22,126 nt of DNA from CAZNDN01 sp964571815. GTDB lineage: Bacteria > Fibrobacterota > Chitinivibrionia > Chitinivibrionales > WJKA01. A model generated the notes under the pieces. It did not search any database. It saw only the letters and a program-made list of their open reading frames with translations, and had not been told where the DNA came from. Numbering within the stretch: position 1 is the stretch's first letter; each line of letters begins with the position of its first letter. The position numbers were made by a program, and so were the translations under genes. Below are positions 7,936 to 15,307 of the stretch, piece by piece. The DNA lies in the NCBI GenBank assembly GCA_964571815.1, contig CAZNDN010000064.1:1-22126 (forward strand). Direction: 5' to 3'.

Positions 7936-8838
7936 CGTTGCGGAGGTCTCCATTGTGCTTTTCAGGGCTTCATAGATGCGCAGCGTGGCGCGGGATTTGT
8001 TCAACGTGTAGAAGTGCACCCCCCGCACGTCGTTCTCCAGAAGACTTTCGATTTGTCGTGTTCCCCAATCTACCCCGATTTCCAGGACTTCGCTGTCGTC
8101 CTTTGCATCCAGGATCGATTTCAGCAGCGGCGCGGGAATACGTGCTCCCGCGGCCAGCTCGGCCATGCGGATCAGGCCGCTCCGCGTGGTAACCGGCATG
8201 ATCCCGGCGAGAATCGGCACCCTTATCCCCGCGTATTCGCAGCGGTCGCGAAAATCGTAGAAATCCCTGTTTTCGAAAAACAGTTGCGTACAGATATAGT
8301 CGGCCCCCGCGTCGACCTTCTCTTTGAGGTAGTCTATCTCGTGAAGCCGATTCGGCGTGTGCGGGTGTCCTTCGGGGAAGCCGGCAACGCCGATGCCCAT
8401 GTCGGGGAAATGCTTCTTGATAAACCGTACAAGGTTTACCGCATGATCGAACCCGTTCTCCACCACTTCCTCCCCGGAGGCGCCGGCGGGAAGATCGCCT
8501 CGCAGTGCCATGATATTGCGGATCCCGCCTGCGTGGTAGCGCCGAAGTATCTCTCCTATTTCGTCTTGCGTCGAGCCCACACAGGTAAGGTGGGTAACCA
8601 CCGGCAGGCCCACTTCACGCTTGATTCTCATCACCAGCTCATGCGTGCGCTCCCGCGTTGAGCCGCCCGCCCCGTACGTTACGCTGACGTAGGCGGGATC
8701 GATCGTGAGAAGCGAATTGATCGTTTCAAACAGACGCTCCCACCCCCGCGGTGTCTTCGGTGGAAAGAACTCGAAACTGAAACTCGGACGGTTCTTCTTC
8801 AGTATGTCGGCTATGTGGGTACAATTGTCTCCGCTCAT
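7930..8838 (-). CDS. metF: 5,10-methylenetetrahydrofolate reductase (MetF)
   Basis: This flavoprotein reduces 5,10-methylene-THF to 5-methyl-THF, the methyl donor for methionine synthesis. It is 302 aa, the normal bacterial length without the eukaryotic regulatory domain. Visible signatures are SFEFFPPK (catalytic Glu23), VSVTYGAGGST, MALRGDLP, GFPEGHPH, YICTQLFFEN, PILAGIMPV and GVHFYTLNKS. AGAGGACC precedes ATG 8838. It lies 111 bp after gcvPB on the same strand. The link is logical, because the glycine cleavage system supplies exactly its substrate. A GC-rich hairpin occupies the start of the gap. Confidence 0.96.
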   Translation of the reverse strand: MSGDNCTHIADILKKNRPSFSFEFFPPKTPRGWERLFETINSLLTIDPAYVSVTYGAGGSTRERTHELVMRIKREVGLPVVTHLTCVGSTQDEIGEILRRYHAGGIRNIMALRGDLPAGASGEEVVENGFDHAVNLVRFIKKHFPDMGIGVAGFPEGHPHTPNRLHEIDYLKEKVDAGADYICTQLFFENRDFYDFRDRCEYAGIRVPILAGIMPVTTRSGLIRMAELAAGARIPAPLLKSILDAKDDSEVLEIGVDWGTRQIESLLENDVRGVHFYTLNKSRATLRIYEALKSTMETSATG

Positions 8839-8923
8839 TTTGCAGGTCCTCTGGTGTTGGGTGGTTCCGGGGCCTCGGTCCCGGTTCCGCCGGTAAGCTC
8901 CACACGGCCCGGTGATTGTTGCA

Positions 8924-8945
8924 CCCGCCGCGGCCGCGCGGCGGG
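8924..8945 (-). other. Perfect 9-bp RNA hairpin immediately after gcvPB stop
   Basis: CCCGCCGCG (8924-8932) and CGCGGCGGG (8937-8945) form a perfect stem around a four-base loop, starting four bases after the gcvPB stop codon (8950-8952). No U-tract follows. It would cap the gcvPB end of the transcript as a partial terminator or a 3'-end stabiliser, so metF dosage may differ from that of the gcv genes. Confidence 0.45.
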
Positions 8946-8949
8946 AACA

Positions 8950-10404
8950 TCAGTCCGGGAGCGCGGCGAAATCCATGCTCCGCGCCGCCCTCGTCTCATC
9001 GAGCCGCCCCACCGGTGCGGTGACCGGCGCCTCATGCAGTTTGTCGGGATCCCGGGTCGCCAGTTGTGCAATCTCTTTCATTGCGGCGATAAACCGGTCA
9101 AGCGTCTCCTTGCTCTCGGTCTCCGTCGGCTCGATCATCAGCGCTTCCTTCACGATAAGAGGGAAGTACACGGTTGGCGGATGAAACCCGCGGTCAATGA
9201 GCCCTTTCGCAATATCCACCGCCCGTACCCCGTTCTCGCTCTGCCGGGATGCCGAAACGACACACTCGTGCATACACGTCCGATTACAGGCAAGCTCGTA
9301 ATCGTCTTTCAGAGAGTGCATTAGGTAATTTGCGTTAAGCACAGCATTTTCAGATACTTCCGTGAGCCCATCGGGACCCAGCGCGAGGATGTACGCATAG
9401 GCTTTCAGGCACACGAGGAAATTACCGTAGAAGGGAGCGATATAGCCGATCGAGTCGGGATAGTCGTAGTTCAGGGTATAGGTGTTGTCGCTGCGTTTCA
9501 CCACCCGGGAGATGGGCAGGAACGGCCGAAGGTGTTCTTTGACACCCACGGGCCCGGCCCCGGGGCCGCCTCCGCCGTGCGGCGTGGCGAACGTCTTGTG
9601 CAGATTGATATGCACAACATCGAAATCGGCATCGCCCGGCCTGAACTTTCCCATGATCGCATTCAAGTTGGCCCCATCGTAGTACAGCAGTGCATCGTGC
9701 GCATGGGCCATCTCGGCGATACGCTTGATATCGGCGTTGAAAATCCCCAGCGTGTTGGGATTGGTCAGCATTACCGCCGCCGTGTCGTCATCGATCATCT
9801 CCTCCAGAGCGCGCATATCGATTTGCCCCGACGTGTGGTCGGTGGGTACGGCGCGAGTCGTGAAACCGGCAATGGTGGCGCTGGAAGGATTCGTACCGTG
9901 GGCTTCATCGGGAATAAGCACCGTACTTCTCCGGTTTCCCCGTGCCGTGTGGTATGCCGCGATGAGCATCATTCCGGTCAGCTCTCCGTGAGCGCCGGCC
10001 GCGGGTTGAAGCGTGAAGGCATCCATACCGGTGATCTCGCACAGAAGACGCTCCAGTTCATAGACCACGGCCAGAGCCCCTTGCGTAAGCATCCCGCCCC
10101 CGCGCAACTGCGGCAGGAGGGGGTGCAGCCCGGCGAACCCTTCAAGCGCGGCAAGCTCCTCGGTGAATTTCGGATTGTATTTCATGGTGCAGGAGCCGAG
10201 GGGATACATGTTGGTGTCGACTCCGTAGTTTTTCCGCGACAGCCCCGTGAAATGCCGGACAACGTCAAGCTCCGAAAGCTCGCACAAGTGCGGGTCGCGC
10301 GATCTCGCGCAGGATTTCTCAATGGTCCAGTCTTCGGCCACATCGCACCGGGGAAGGCGTACACCGCGGCGTCCGCGTATCGATTTTTCGAATATCAGCT
10401 CCAC
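8950..10404 (-). CDS. gcvPB: Glycine dehydrogenase (decarboxylating) subunit 2
   Basis: This is the PLP-binding half of the two-subunit P-protein. It decarboxylates glycine and passes the aminomethyl group to lipoyl-GcvH. It is 484 aa, typical for the split form. The PLP lysine is K270 in HINLHKTFATPHGGGGPG; other family stretches are YPLGSCTMKYNPK, FTLQPAAGAHGE, DEAHGTNPSSA and YYDGANLNAIMGKF. The start is GTG at 10404, inside the end of gcvPA, with a 10-base overlap that implies translational coupling. The lpd gene for the fourth (L-protein) component is not in the window. Confidence 0.97.
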   Translation of the reverse strand: MELIFEKSIRGRRGVRLPRCDVAEDWTIEKSCARSRDPHLCELSELDVVRHFTGLSRKNYGVDTNMYPLGSCTMKYNPKFTEELAALEGFAGLHPLLPQLRGGGMLTQGALAVVYELERLLCEITGMDAFTLQPAAGAHGELTGMMLIAAYHTARGNRRSTVLIPDEAHGTNPSSATIAGFTTRAVPTDHTSGQIDMRALEEMIDDDTAAVMLTNPNTLGIFNADIKRIAEMAHAHDALLYYDGANLNAIMGKFRPGDADFDVVHINLHKTFATPHGGGGPGAGPVGVKEHLRPFLPISRVVKRSDNTYTLNYDYPDSIGYIAPFYGNFLVCLKAYAYILALGPDGLTEVSENAVLNANYLMHSLKDDYELACNRTCMHECVVSASRQSENGVRAVDIAKGLIDRGFHPPTVYFPLIVKEALMIEPTETESKETLDRFIAAMKEIAQLATRDPDKLHEAPVTAPVGRLDETRAARSMDFAALPD

Positions 10405-11732
10405 AACGCCTCCTCCAACGCCTCGGCAAACATGCCGATTTCACACTTGGAACGCTTCTCGGTCACCGCCACCAGCAGGCAGTTCTCCATGCCCGGGTAA
10501 TACCGCCCGAGAGGAAATCCCGGCGCATATCCCGCATCGATCATCTTTCCGGCCAGCTCGCCCGCGTCCATGGGAAGCCGCAGGGCAAACTCATTGAACA
10601 CCGGGCCCTCATCGAGCACCTCAACCCCGCGTATATCACCAAGTCTGGCTTTCGCGTACCGCGTTTTCGCCACACACAGCCGCGCCACATCCTTCAGCCC
10701 TTCGGTGCCCAGAAGACTCAGGTAGGCATGCGCCCGCAGCGCACAGAGAGCTTCGTTGGTGCAGATATTCGATGTTGCCTTTTCGCGCCTGATATGCTGC
10801 TCGCGCGCCTGGAGCGTCAGCACGAACCCGTCGTTGCCCCGGTTGTCAACGGTCCTTCCCGCAATGCGGCCGGGCATCTTGCGCGCGAGTTTCTTGCGCG
10901 CGGCAATGAAACCCAGATACGGCCCTCCGAACGAGAGCGGTATTCCCAGAGGCTGCCCCTCGCCGACCGCAATATCCGCCCCGATCTCGCCGGGGGGCGC
11001 CAGGAGGGCCATGGCGGTGGGATATACCGATTCGATAACCAGCGCTCCGCGCTCATGACATTGCTCGACGATATCGGCGTGATTGTCGATAACACCGAAA
11101 AAATTGGGGTTCTGAAGAATCACCGCCGCCGTCCGCTCGTCAACCGCTTCACGCACCGCTTCGCGGTCGCTTGCACCGTGCCGGGCGGGAAGCTCGCTGA
11201 ATTCTATCGACAGATTGGCGGTGTACGAATAGAGCATCTTCCGATAGATCGGATTCACCCCGCCGTCAATGACAATTTTCGGCCTGCGCACCGCGCTGAT
11301 CGCCATCTGGCACGCCTCGTACAACGCCGTCCCACCGTCGTACAACGACGCATTCACGACATCCATCTCCAGCAACCGGCAGATATGCGACTGGTATTCG
11401 TAGATTGCCTGGAGCGTTCCCTGCGACAGCTCGGGCTGGTAGGGAGTGTAAGCCGTGTAGAATTCACTCCGCGAAACGAGGGCCTCCAGCGCCGCCGGGA
11501 TGTAGTGATCGTAGAAACCACCGCCCAGAAAACTCACCAGATGCGAGTAGTTCTGCCCGGCAAGGCGCTTCAAGAACGTGGCGATCTCGAATTCCGAGCG
11601 TGCCCGGGGAAGATCAAACGATGCCGGCCGGAGGTCTTCGGGAATGTCCCGGAAGAGTTCCTCGATGCTCCCGACACCGCAGACATCGAGCATCTCCCTG
11701 CGCTGCGTCGGTGTGGTGGCGATATAACTCAC
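10395..11732 (-). CDS. gcvPA: Glycine dehydrogenase (decarboxylating) subunit 1
   Basis: It is the partner half of the P-protein, 445 aa, the usual size. Family features include PASFDLPRARSE near residue 36, FLGGGFYDHYIPA, FYTAYTPYQPELSQGTLQ, YDGGTALYEA, VILQNPNFFGV and IAVGEGQPLGIPLSFGGPY. It starts with GTG 11732, sharing GTGA with the TGA stop of gcvH (4-base overlap), and it overlaps gcvPB by 10 bases. The three genes gcvH, gcvPA and gcvPB thus form one coupled translation unit, fitting the fixed stoichiometry of the complex. Confidence 0.97.
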   Translation of the reverse strand: MSYIATTPTQRREMLDVCGVGSIEELFRDIPEDLRPASFDLPRARSEFEIATFLKRLAGQNYSHLVSFLGGGFYDHYIPAALEALVSRSEFYTAYTPYQPELSQGTLQAIYEYQSHICRLLEMDVVNASLYDGGTALYEACQMAISAVRRPKIVIDGGVNPIYRKMLYSYTANLSIEFSELPARHGASDREAVREAVDERTAAVILQNPNFFGVIDNHADIVEQCHERGALVIESVYPTAMALLAPPGEIGADIAVGEGQPLGIPLSFGGPYLGFIAARKKLARKMPGRIAGRTVDNRGNDGFVLTLQAREQHIRREKATSNICTNEALCALRAHAYLSLLGTEGLKDVARLCVAKTRYAKARLGDIRGVEVLDEGPVFNEFALRLPMDAGELAGKMIDAGYAPGFPLGRYYPGMENCLLVAVTEKRSKCEIGMFAEALEEALWS

Positions 11733-12115
11733 GATTCGGAATCCAGAAAGTTCTGATACGCTGCCGCATCCATGAGCTCTCCGGAATCGGCGGTATCCAC
11801 GTTTTTCAACTTTATCAGCCAGCCTTCATCGTACGGACTCGCATTGACCGTCTCCGGCTCGTTTTCGAGCCGACCATTGCTCTCGGACACTTCGCCGGAG
11901 ACAGGGGCATAAAGGTCGCTTGCGGCCTTGACCGATTCCACCACCCCGAATTCACTTCCCCGGGTCAGCTTCGTTCCCGGAGCGGGGAGTTCCACAAACG
12001 TGATGTCGCCCAAAGAATCCTGCGCGTGATCGCTGATACCGATCACCGCGGTGTCGCCTTCGATTTTGACCCACTCGTGGGTCTTGAGATAGCTGCGATC
12101 GTCAGGTAATGACAC
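11729..12115 (-). CDS. gcvH: Glycine cleavage system H protein
   Basis: This is the lipoylated carrier that shuttles the aminomethyl group between P-, T- and L-proteins. It has 128 aa. The lipoyl lysine is K63 in GVVESVKAASDLYAPVSGEV, and the N-terminal KTHEWVKIEGDTAVIGISDHAQDSLGDI pattern is canonical. The start is GTG at 12115, chosen because GGGAGGG lies about seven bases upstream and the family N-terminus begins here. It lies 33 bp after gcvT. No lipoate synthase or ligase gene is present in the window. Confidence 0.97.
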   Translation of the reverse strand: MSLPDDRSYLKTHEWVKIEGDTAVIGISDHAQDSLGDITFVELPAPGTKLTRGSEFGVVESVKAASDLYAPVSGEVSESNGRLENEPETVNASPYDEGWLIKLKNVDTADSGELMDAAAYQNFLDSES

Positions 12116-12148
12116 GGTCGACCCTCCCTTCGCTGGGGGACGTTCGAT

Positions 12149-13243
12149 TTACAGAAACGTATCGATCGGCTCGCGGAACGTACCGCGGTCGTAAAGTGGT
12201 TTCCGCGCAATGGTTCCCTTGATACTGTTTCGTTTTCCGGCAACGAGCACTTCGGTGCCGATTTCAGCCCGCTCTTTCCGCACATAGCCCAGAGCGATCG
12301 CTCTCTCCAGGCTGGGGGAGTAGCTTCCCGAGGTTACCTCTCCCAGAGGCTCGCCCCCGGTGCCGCGTATCGTGTCCCCCTGCCGCGCGGCCCGTCGGCC
12401 CTCCAGCACCAGCGGCACCAGGGCATCCTTGTAGCGGGCCGTGTCCGTGACAATCCCGGAGCCGATAAATTCCTTGTTGGATGCGATGAGCCGGGAGAAA
12501 CCCGATTCGCCGGCATTGCGCCGCGCGTTCAGCTCGTGACCGTACAGGGGATAGCACATCTCAAGCCGCAACGTGTCGCGGGCGCCGAGCCCGGCCGGTA
12601 CCGCTCCAAGCTCCAGACATCGCTCCCACACCCGTGAGGCATCGGCGAGAGCGCAATACATCTCGAAACCGATCTCGCCGGTGTACCCGGTTCGACTGAT
12701 AAAAAGAGTGCCGGCATCGCACGTGACGGTTCGGTGTGTGTAGAATTTGAAATCGGCCACGGAGACGCCGAGGAGCTCCTGGAGAATACGCGGTGCACGC
12801 GGCCCCTGCAGGTCGATCTTTGCGGTCGAGTCCGACACGTTCTCCGCATGCGTATCGGGGCTGAGCCGGCCGGTAACCCACTCGAAATCGGACTCCTGCG
12901 TTCCGGCATTGACCACGATCATGAACTCCTGCTCTCCGAGCCGATACACGATCAGGTCGTCGATGACCCCACCCTGTTCGTTGCAGAAAAACCCGTTGCG
13001 GCATCGTCCGATTTTTACCGAGGCCACATCCGAGGAGATAAGCCGCTGGAGATCATCGACAGCATGCGGGCCGTCGATCCGGAATTCTCCCATGTGACAC
13101 GTGTCAAACAGGGCGGCCTGGTTTCTGGCGGCATGATGCTCGGCGAGTATGCCGCTGTACTGGATCGGCATCATGAAACCGCCGAAAGGGGCCAGCTTCG
13201 CCCCCAGCGACTCATGCGCCGGATACAAGACGGTGTGTTTCAT
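12149..13243 (-). CDS. gcvT: Aminomethyltransferase (glycine cleavage T protein)
   Basis: It releases ammonia from aminomethyl-lipoyl-GcvH and transfers the C1 unit to THF, giving 5,10-methylene-THF. It is 364 aa from ATG 13243, preceded by GGGAG. Family signatures are TVLYPAHESLGAKLAPFGGFMMP, FDTCHMGEFRI, DLIVYRLGEQEFMIVVNA, ISRTGYTGEIGFEMY and GLGARDTLRLEMCYPLYGHEL. The same frame runs upstream to 13714 but crosses another gene antisense to its own frame, so that extension is rejected. It is the first catalytic gene of the operon, and a strong hairpin lies 40-70 bases upstream of it. Confidence 0.97.
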   Translation of the reverse strand: MKHTVLYPAHESLGAKLAPFGGFMMPIQYSGILAEHHAARNQAALFDTCHMGEFRIDGPHAVDDLQRLISSDVASVKIGRCRNGFFCNEQGGVIDDLIVYRLGEQEFMIVVNAGTQESDFEWVTGRLSPDTHAENVSDSTAKIDLQGPRAPRILQELLGVSVADFKFYTHRTVTCDAGTLFISRTGYTGEIGFEMYCALADASRVWERCLELGAVPAGLGARDTLRLEMCYPLYGHELNARRNAGESGFSRLIASNKEFIGSGIVTDTARYKDALVPLVLEGRRAARQGDTIRGTGGEPLGEVTSGSYSPSLERAIALGYVRKERAEIGTEVLVAGKRNSIKGTIARKPLYDRGTFREPIDTFL

Positions 13244-13283
13244 ACACTCCCACGTTTCTGAAGAAAACAATCGGCTCCCTCCA

Positions 13284-13312
13284 CGCGCGCCGGCAAAAAC
13301 CGCCGGCGCGCG
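13284..13312 (-). promoter_or_regulatory. Perfect 11-bp hairpin in the leader between HTH gene and gcvT
   Basis: CGCGCGCCGGC (13284-13294) and GCCGGCGCGCG (13302-13312) pair perfectly around a seven-base loop that, in the transcribed strand sense, is GGTTTTT. It is the most stable stem in the window and lies in the 92-bp gap separating the small HTH gene from gcvT. No U-run follows the stem, so it is not a textbook terminator. It could be a processing site, an mRNA stabiliser or an attenuating structure that lowers gcv expression relative to the HTH gene. The gap is too short for, and lacks the motifs of, a glycine riboswitch. Confidence 0.5.
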
Positions 13313-13335
13313 GAAGGAGATGGCGTGAAAAACCA

Positions 13336-13635
13336 CTACTTTTTCTTGCGAGGCTTCCTCTTGCGCGCCGTTTTGGCGCGGTTGATGATGCGGCAGGTCT
13401 GAGAAACCGAAAGCTTGAATTTTTTTGCGATTGCGGTGCCGGATGCTCCCGCCCGGTGCATGGCGATGATTTCCTTGTTGCGCTTGGGATTGTCGGCTCT
13501 GCTGGAGGGGATCCCGTGCTTGAGACGAAGCTGATGAATTGCCTGGCGCGTAATACCGTAAAGCTTGCCGATTGCGGCGTCGGACTTGTGTTTTCTCTGG
13601 AGCTTGATCAGTTCGCTCTTGGTGAGTGTGGCCAT
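13336..13635 (-). CDS. Small basic protein with two helix-turn-helix motifs
   Basis: This predicted DNA-binding protein has 99 aa. The first HTH is at residues about 17-42 (DAAIGKLYGITRQAIHQLRL), the second at about 66-88 (GTAIAKKFKLSVSQTCRIIN), each of the kind found in resolvase/transposase and Fis-like recognition helices. A strongly basic tail (RKRKPRKKK) ends the protein. ATG 13635 is fixed by AAGGAGAGG eight to nine bases upstream. The same frame is open much further upstream (to 14220) but without coding character. There is no catalytic domain, so this is not a complete transposase. Its position at the head of the gcv operon, behind its own promoter, suggests a regulator or nucleoid-type protein co-transcribed with glycine cleavage. 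That role is inference. Confidence 0.8.
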   Translation of the reverse strand: MATLTKSELIKLQRKHKSDAAIGKLYGITRQAIHQLRLKHGIPSSRADNPKRNKEIIAMHRAGASGTAIAKKFKLSVSQTCRIINRAKTARKRKPRKKK

Positions 13636-13682
13636 TCGGGCCTCTCCTTTCGTGACGGAAACGATTGACCAACAAGACCGAT

Positions 13683-13711
13683 AAAATATAACGGGCGAGG
13701 TTTTTGCGCAA
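13683..13711 (-). promoter_or_regulatory. Candidate sigma70 promoter for HTH-gcv operon
   Basis: On the minus strand TTGCGC (13706-13711) is followed after exactly 17 bases by TATTTT (13683-13688), in a local AT-rich patch. Transcription would start near 13676, leaving a leader of about 40 bases before the HTH gene start at 13635. It is the only good promoter seen upstream of the gcv genes. Confidence 0.5.
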
Positions 13712-13904
13712 CACCGCGGCAGGAATTCACTGTCGTCAAGCCACGATGCATCAGGAGCGTGTCGTGTGACGGCACACTCCACATGCCGGGCGTATCGTCG
13801 GAATCGCCGAAAGCTCCTCCTTCGTGAATACCGTGCGGCGCCGGGCTCGCCGGAGGCCGGCCGACGATGTTTATGCCGGAGTGCGCTTTGTTGGAAAAAA
13901 AACG

Positions 13905-13933
13905 TTGACACCGAACTACCGTATTGATATGCT
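13905..13933 (+). promoter_or_regulatory. Near-consensus sigma70 promoter for the STAS-DUF2225-like gene
   Basis: A perfect -35 box TTGACA (13905-13910), a 17-base spacer and TATGCT (13928-13933), four of six -10 matches including the key A2 and T6, make this the clearest promoter in the window. An A-run lies just upstream (13895-13902), in the place of an UP element. Start of transcription would be near 13940, about 66 bases before the ATG at 14006. Confidence 0.75.
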
Positions 13934-14005
13934 CTATACAACCGGCAGAAGCGATGTGCCTGTGGAGAAACCGGGTCTCTCAGGTGCCAAACCGGGAGGA
14001 AAGTG

Positions 14006-15151
14006 ATGGAACAGGTTGGTGCCACAGCACAGTACGACGTTTTCGGGGCGGGGAAGACACTGACGGTTACCAATATCCCGCGTGTACGCCCCCTGATCAA
14101 CGAACTCATCCAGCAGCGGAATTTCGGCGACATCGTGCTTGACCTGTCGACAACCGAGTTCGTCGATTCCAGTGCGATGCGGTTTCTTATCAATATCAGC
14201 AAACAGCTTTCCGAGCGCAACCGGGCTCTGTATCTGCTCCGTCCTTCGGATGCGGTGCGGTCGACACTTTGCGGGGTTCACCTGGACAAGGTCTTCACGA
14301 TCATCGAATCAATTCACGGAGTCGAACGAACCCGCGCGCAAAGCGCGTTTCGGGTGCGGGCGCCGCACACGAAACCCGAATCGGGACTGTTGCGGCTGAA
14401 GGCGCGGTGCCCGCTGTGCGGCGGTACCGACGTTGCCGGGTATCTGATAGACCACGATTCGTACCGTTGGAAGTGGAAAGAGCGGGACACGAGGTTTCCG
14501 GAGGCGCGGACCCGTGAAGGGGGCGAGCCGGTTGATGTTTTCGCGTTGATGCCCGTGGTGTGTCCCGACTGCCTTGCCGCGTCGATTGATGTCTCCCATT
14601 TCGAGGTGCACGACGGATCCTCGACCGTGATACCGTCGTCGCTGTCCGAGAAAGCTTCCCTTGCACTGAAGAAGGACGAGCGAGGGCGCAGGGAGACGCT
14701 GAAACACGGCGTCGTCATGGGCGATGGATTCTTTGCGCATCCCCGTGACCGTCGCTGCTGCAGTTACGCCTACGATCTCGTTTTGCGGTGCGCACAGGAG
14801 CTGGCCTCTGCCGGCGATCCACGAAGCGGGCCCTTCTCAATCGGGGAAATCGCCTTCCACGCCCTTCGCTACGCTCCCGAAGAACGCGCCGACGGACTCC
14901 GCGACCTGGCGCGTACCTACCTGAGCCGGACTGCCGAGATTGAACAACGACACACCCCCCTTCAACTCGCACGGGCGTATTTTATGCTTATGCATATCTG
15001 TCGGGACCTGGGCAAGACCGCCGACGCGTCGGGGTGGCACGAGCGACTGGCCGACCTGACCCAACGCGAGCAAGGCGCCGGTGCCGACGGTTTCTGTGAT
15101 CCGGGCTTCTGGCTGCAACAGTCCGAGCGCGTTGTCCGCGGCAATGGGTGA
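14006..15151 (+). CDS. STAS-domain protein fused to DUF2225-like zinc-binding region
   Basis: It has 381 aa. Residues 1-110 look like a STAS (anti-anti-sigma factor) domain: IVLDLSTTEFVDSSAMRFL puts D54-S55-S56 where the family carries its phosphorylatable Ser in a D-S-[ST]-G loop (here Ala replaces Gly). Residues about 130-380 resemble DUF2225. They carry CPLC (C135, C138) and, about 50 residues later, VCPDC (C186, C189), a likely zinc site, followed by an all-helical TPR-like half with LARTYLSRTAEIEQ and LARAYFMLMHICRDLGKTADA. No signal peptide or membrane segment is visible. ATG 14006 was preferred over GTG 14003 because GGGAGGA (13993-13999) is then correctly spaced. The STAS half predicts control by phosphorylation; the second half's role is unknown. 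Confidence 0.72.
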   Translation: MEQVGATAQYDVFGAGKTLTVTNIPRVRPLINELIQQRNFGDIVLDLSTTEFVDSSAMRFLINISKQLSERNRALYLLRPSDAVRSTLCGVHLDKVFTIIESIHGVERTRAQSAFRVRAPHTKPESGLLRLKARCPLCGGTDVAGYLIDHDSYRWKWKERDTRFPEARTREGGEPVDVFALMPVVCPDCLAASIDVSHFEVHDGSSTVIPSSLSEKASLALKKDERGRRETLKHGVVMGDGFFAHPRDRRCCSYAYDLVLRCAQELASAGDPRSGPFSIGEIAFHALRYAPEERADGLRDLARTYLSRTAEIEQRHTPLQLARAYFMLMHICRDLGKTADASGWHERLADLTQREQGAGADGFCDPGFWLQQSERVVRGNG

Positions 15152-15307
15152 GAAGCACGCCGTTGCAGGGGGCTGATATGATCGTGGATGTGTCTTCCCT
15201 GGAGGTTTTCGCGGGGGCGATGCAAGTTATTCAGGTACTGGTGATCCGGGGATGACAAAGACGGTCGCGTTCGGCGCCGGCCATACTTCAGCCGGGGAGA
15301 GATCGGG

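Larger units (their letters stand above)
13636..14005. other. 370-bp divergent intergenic region between HTH/gcv and STAS genes
   Basis: This holds the start signals of two divergent transcripts: a minus-strand promoter at 13683-13711 and a plus-strand promoter at 13905-13933. The roughly 190 bases between them (13712-13904) are GC-rich and contain no gene, tandem repeat, recognisable riboswitch or strong symmetric operator that I can see. Confidence 0.6.

Noticed and set aside
13244..13335. Glycine riboswitch upstream of gcvT
   Set aside because: The gap is 92 bases and filled by an 11-pair hairpin; the conserved glycine aptamer core motifs are not present.
13336..13635. Remnant of a transposase
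   Set aside because: The HTH motifs resemble transposase DNA-binding domains, but there is no catalytic domain, inverted repeat or target duplication, and the gene has a good promoter, ribosome site and intact frame.
13244..13714. 157-residue N-terminal extension of gcvT in the same frame
   Set aside because: It overlaps the HTH gene in another frame, has low-complexity composition, and ATG 13243 with GGGAG matches the conserved GcvT start.
13636..14220. Long N-terminal extension of the HTH protein frame
   Set aside because: It crosses the promoter region and runs antisense into the STAS gene; AAGGAGAGG directly precedes ATG 13635.
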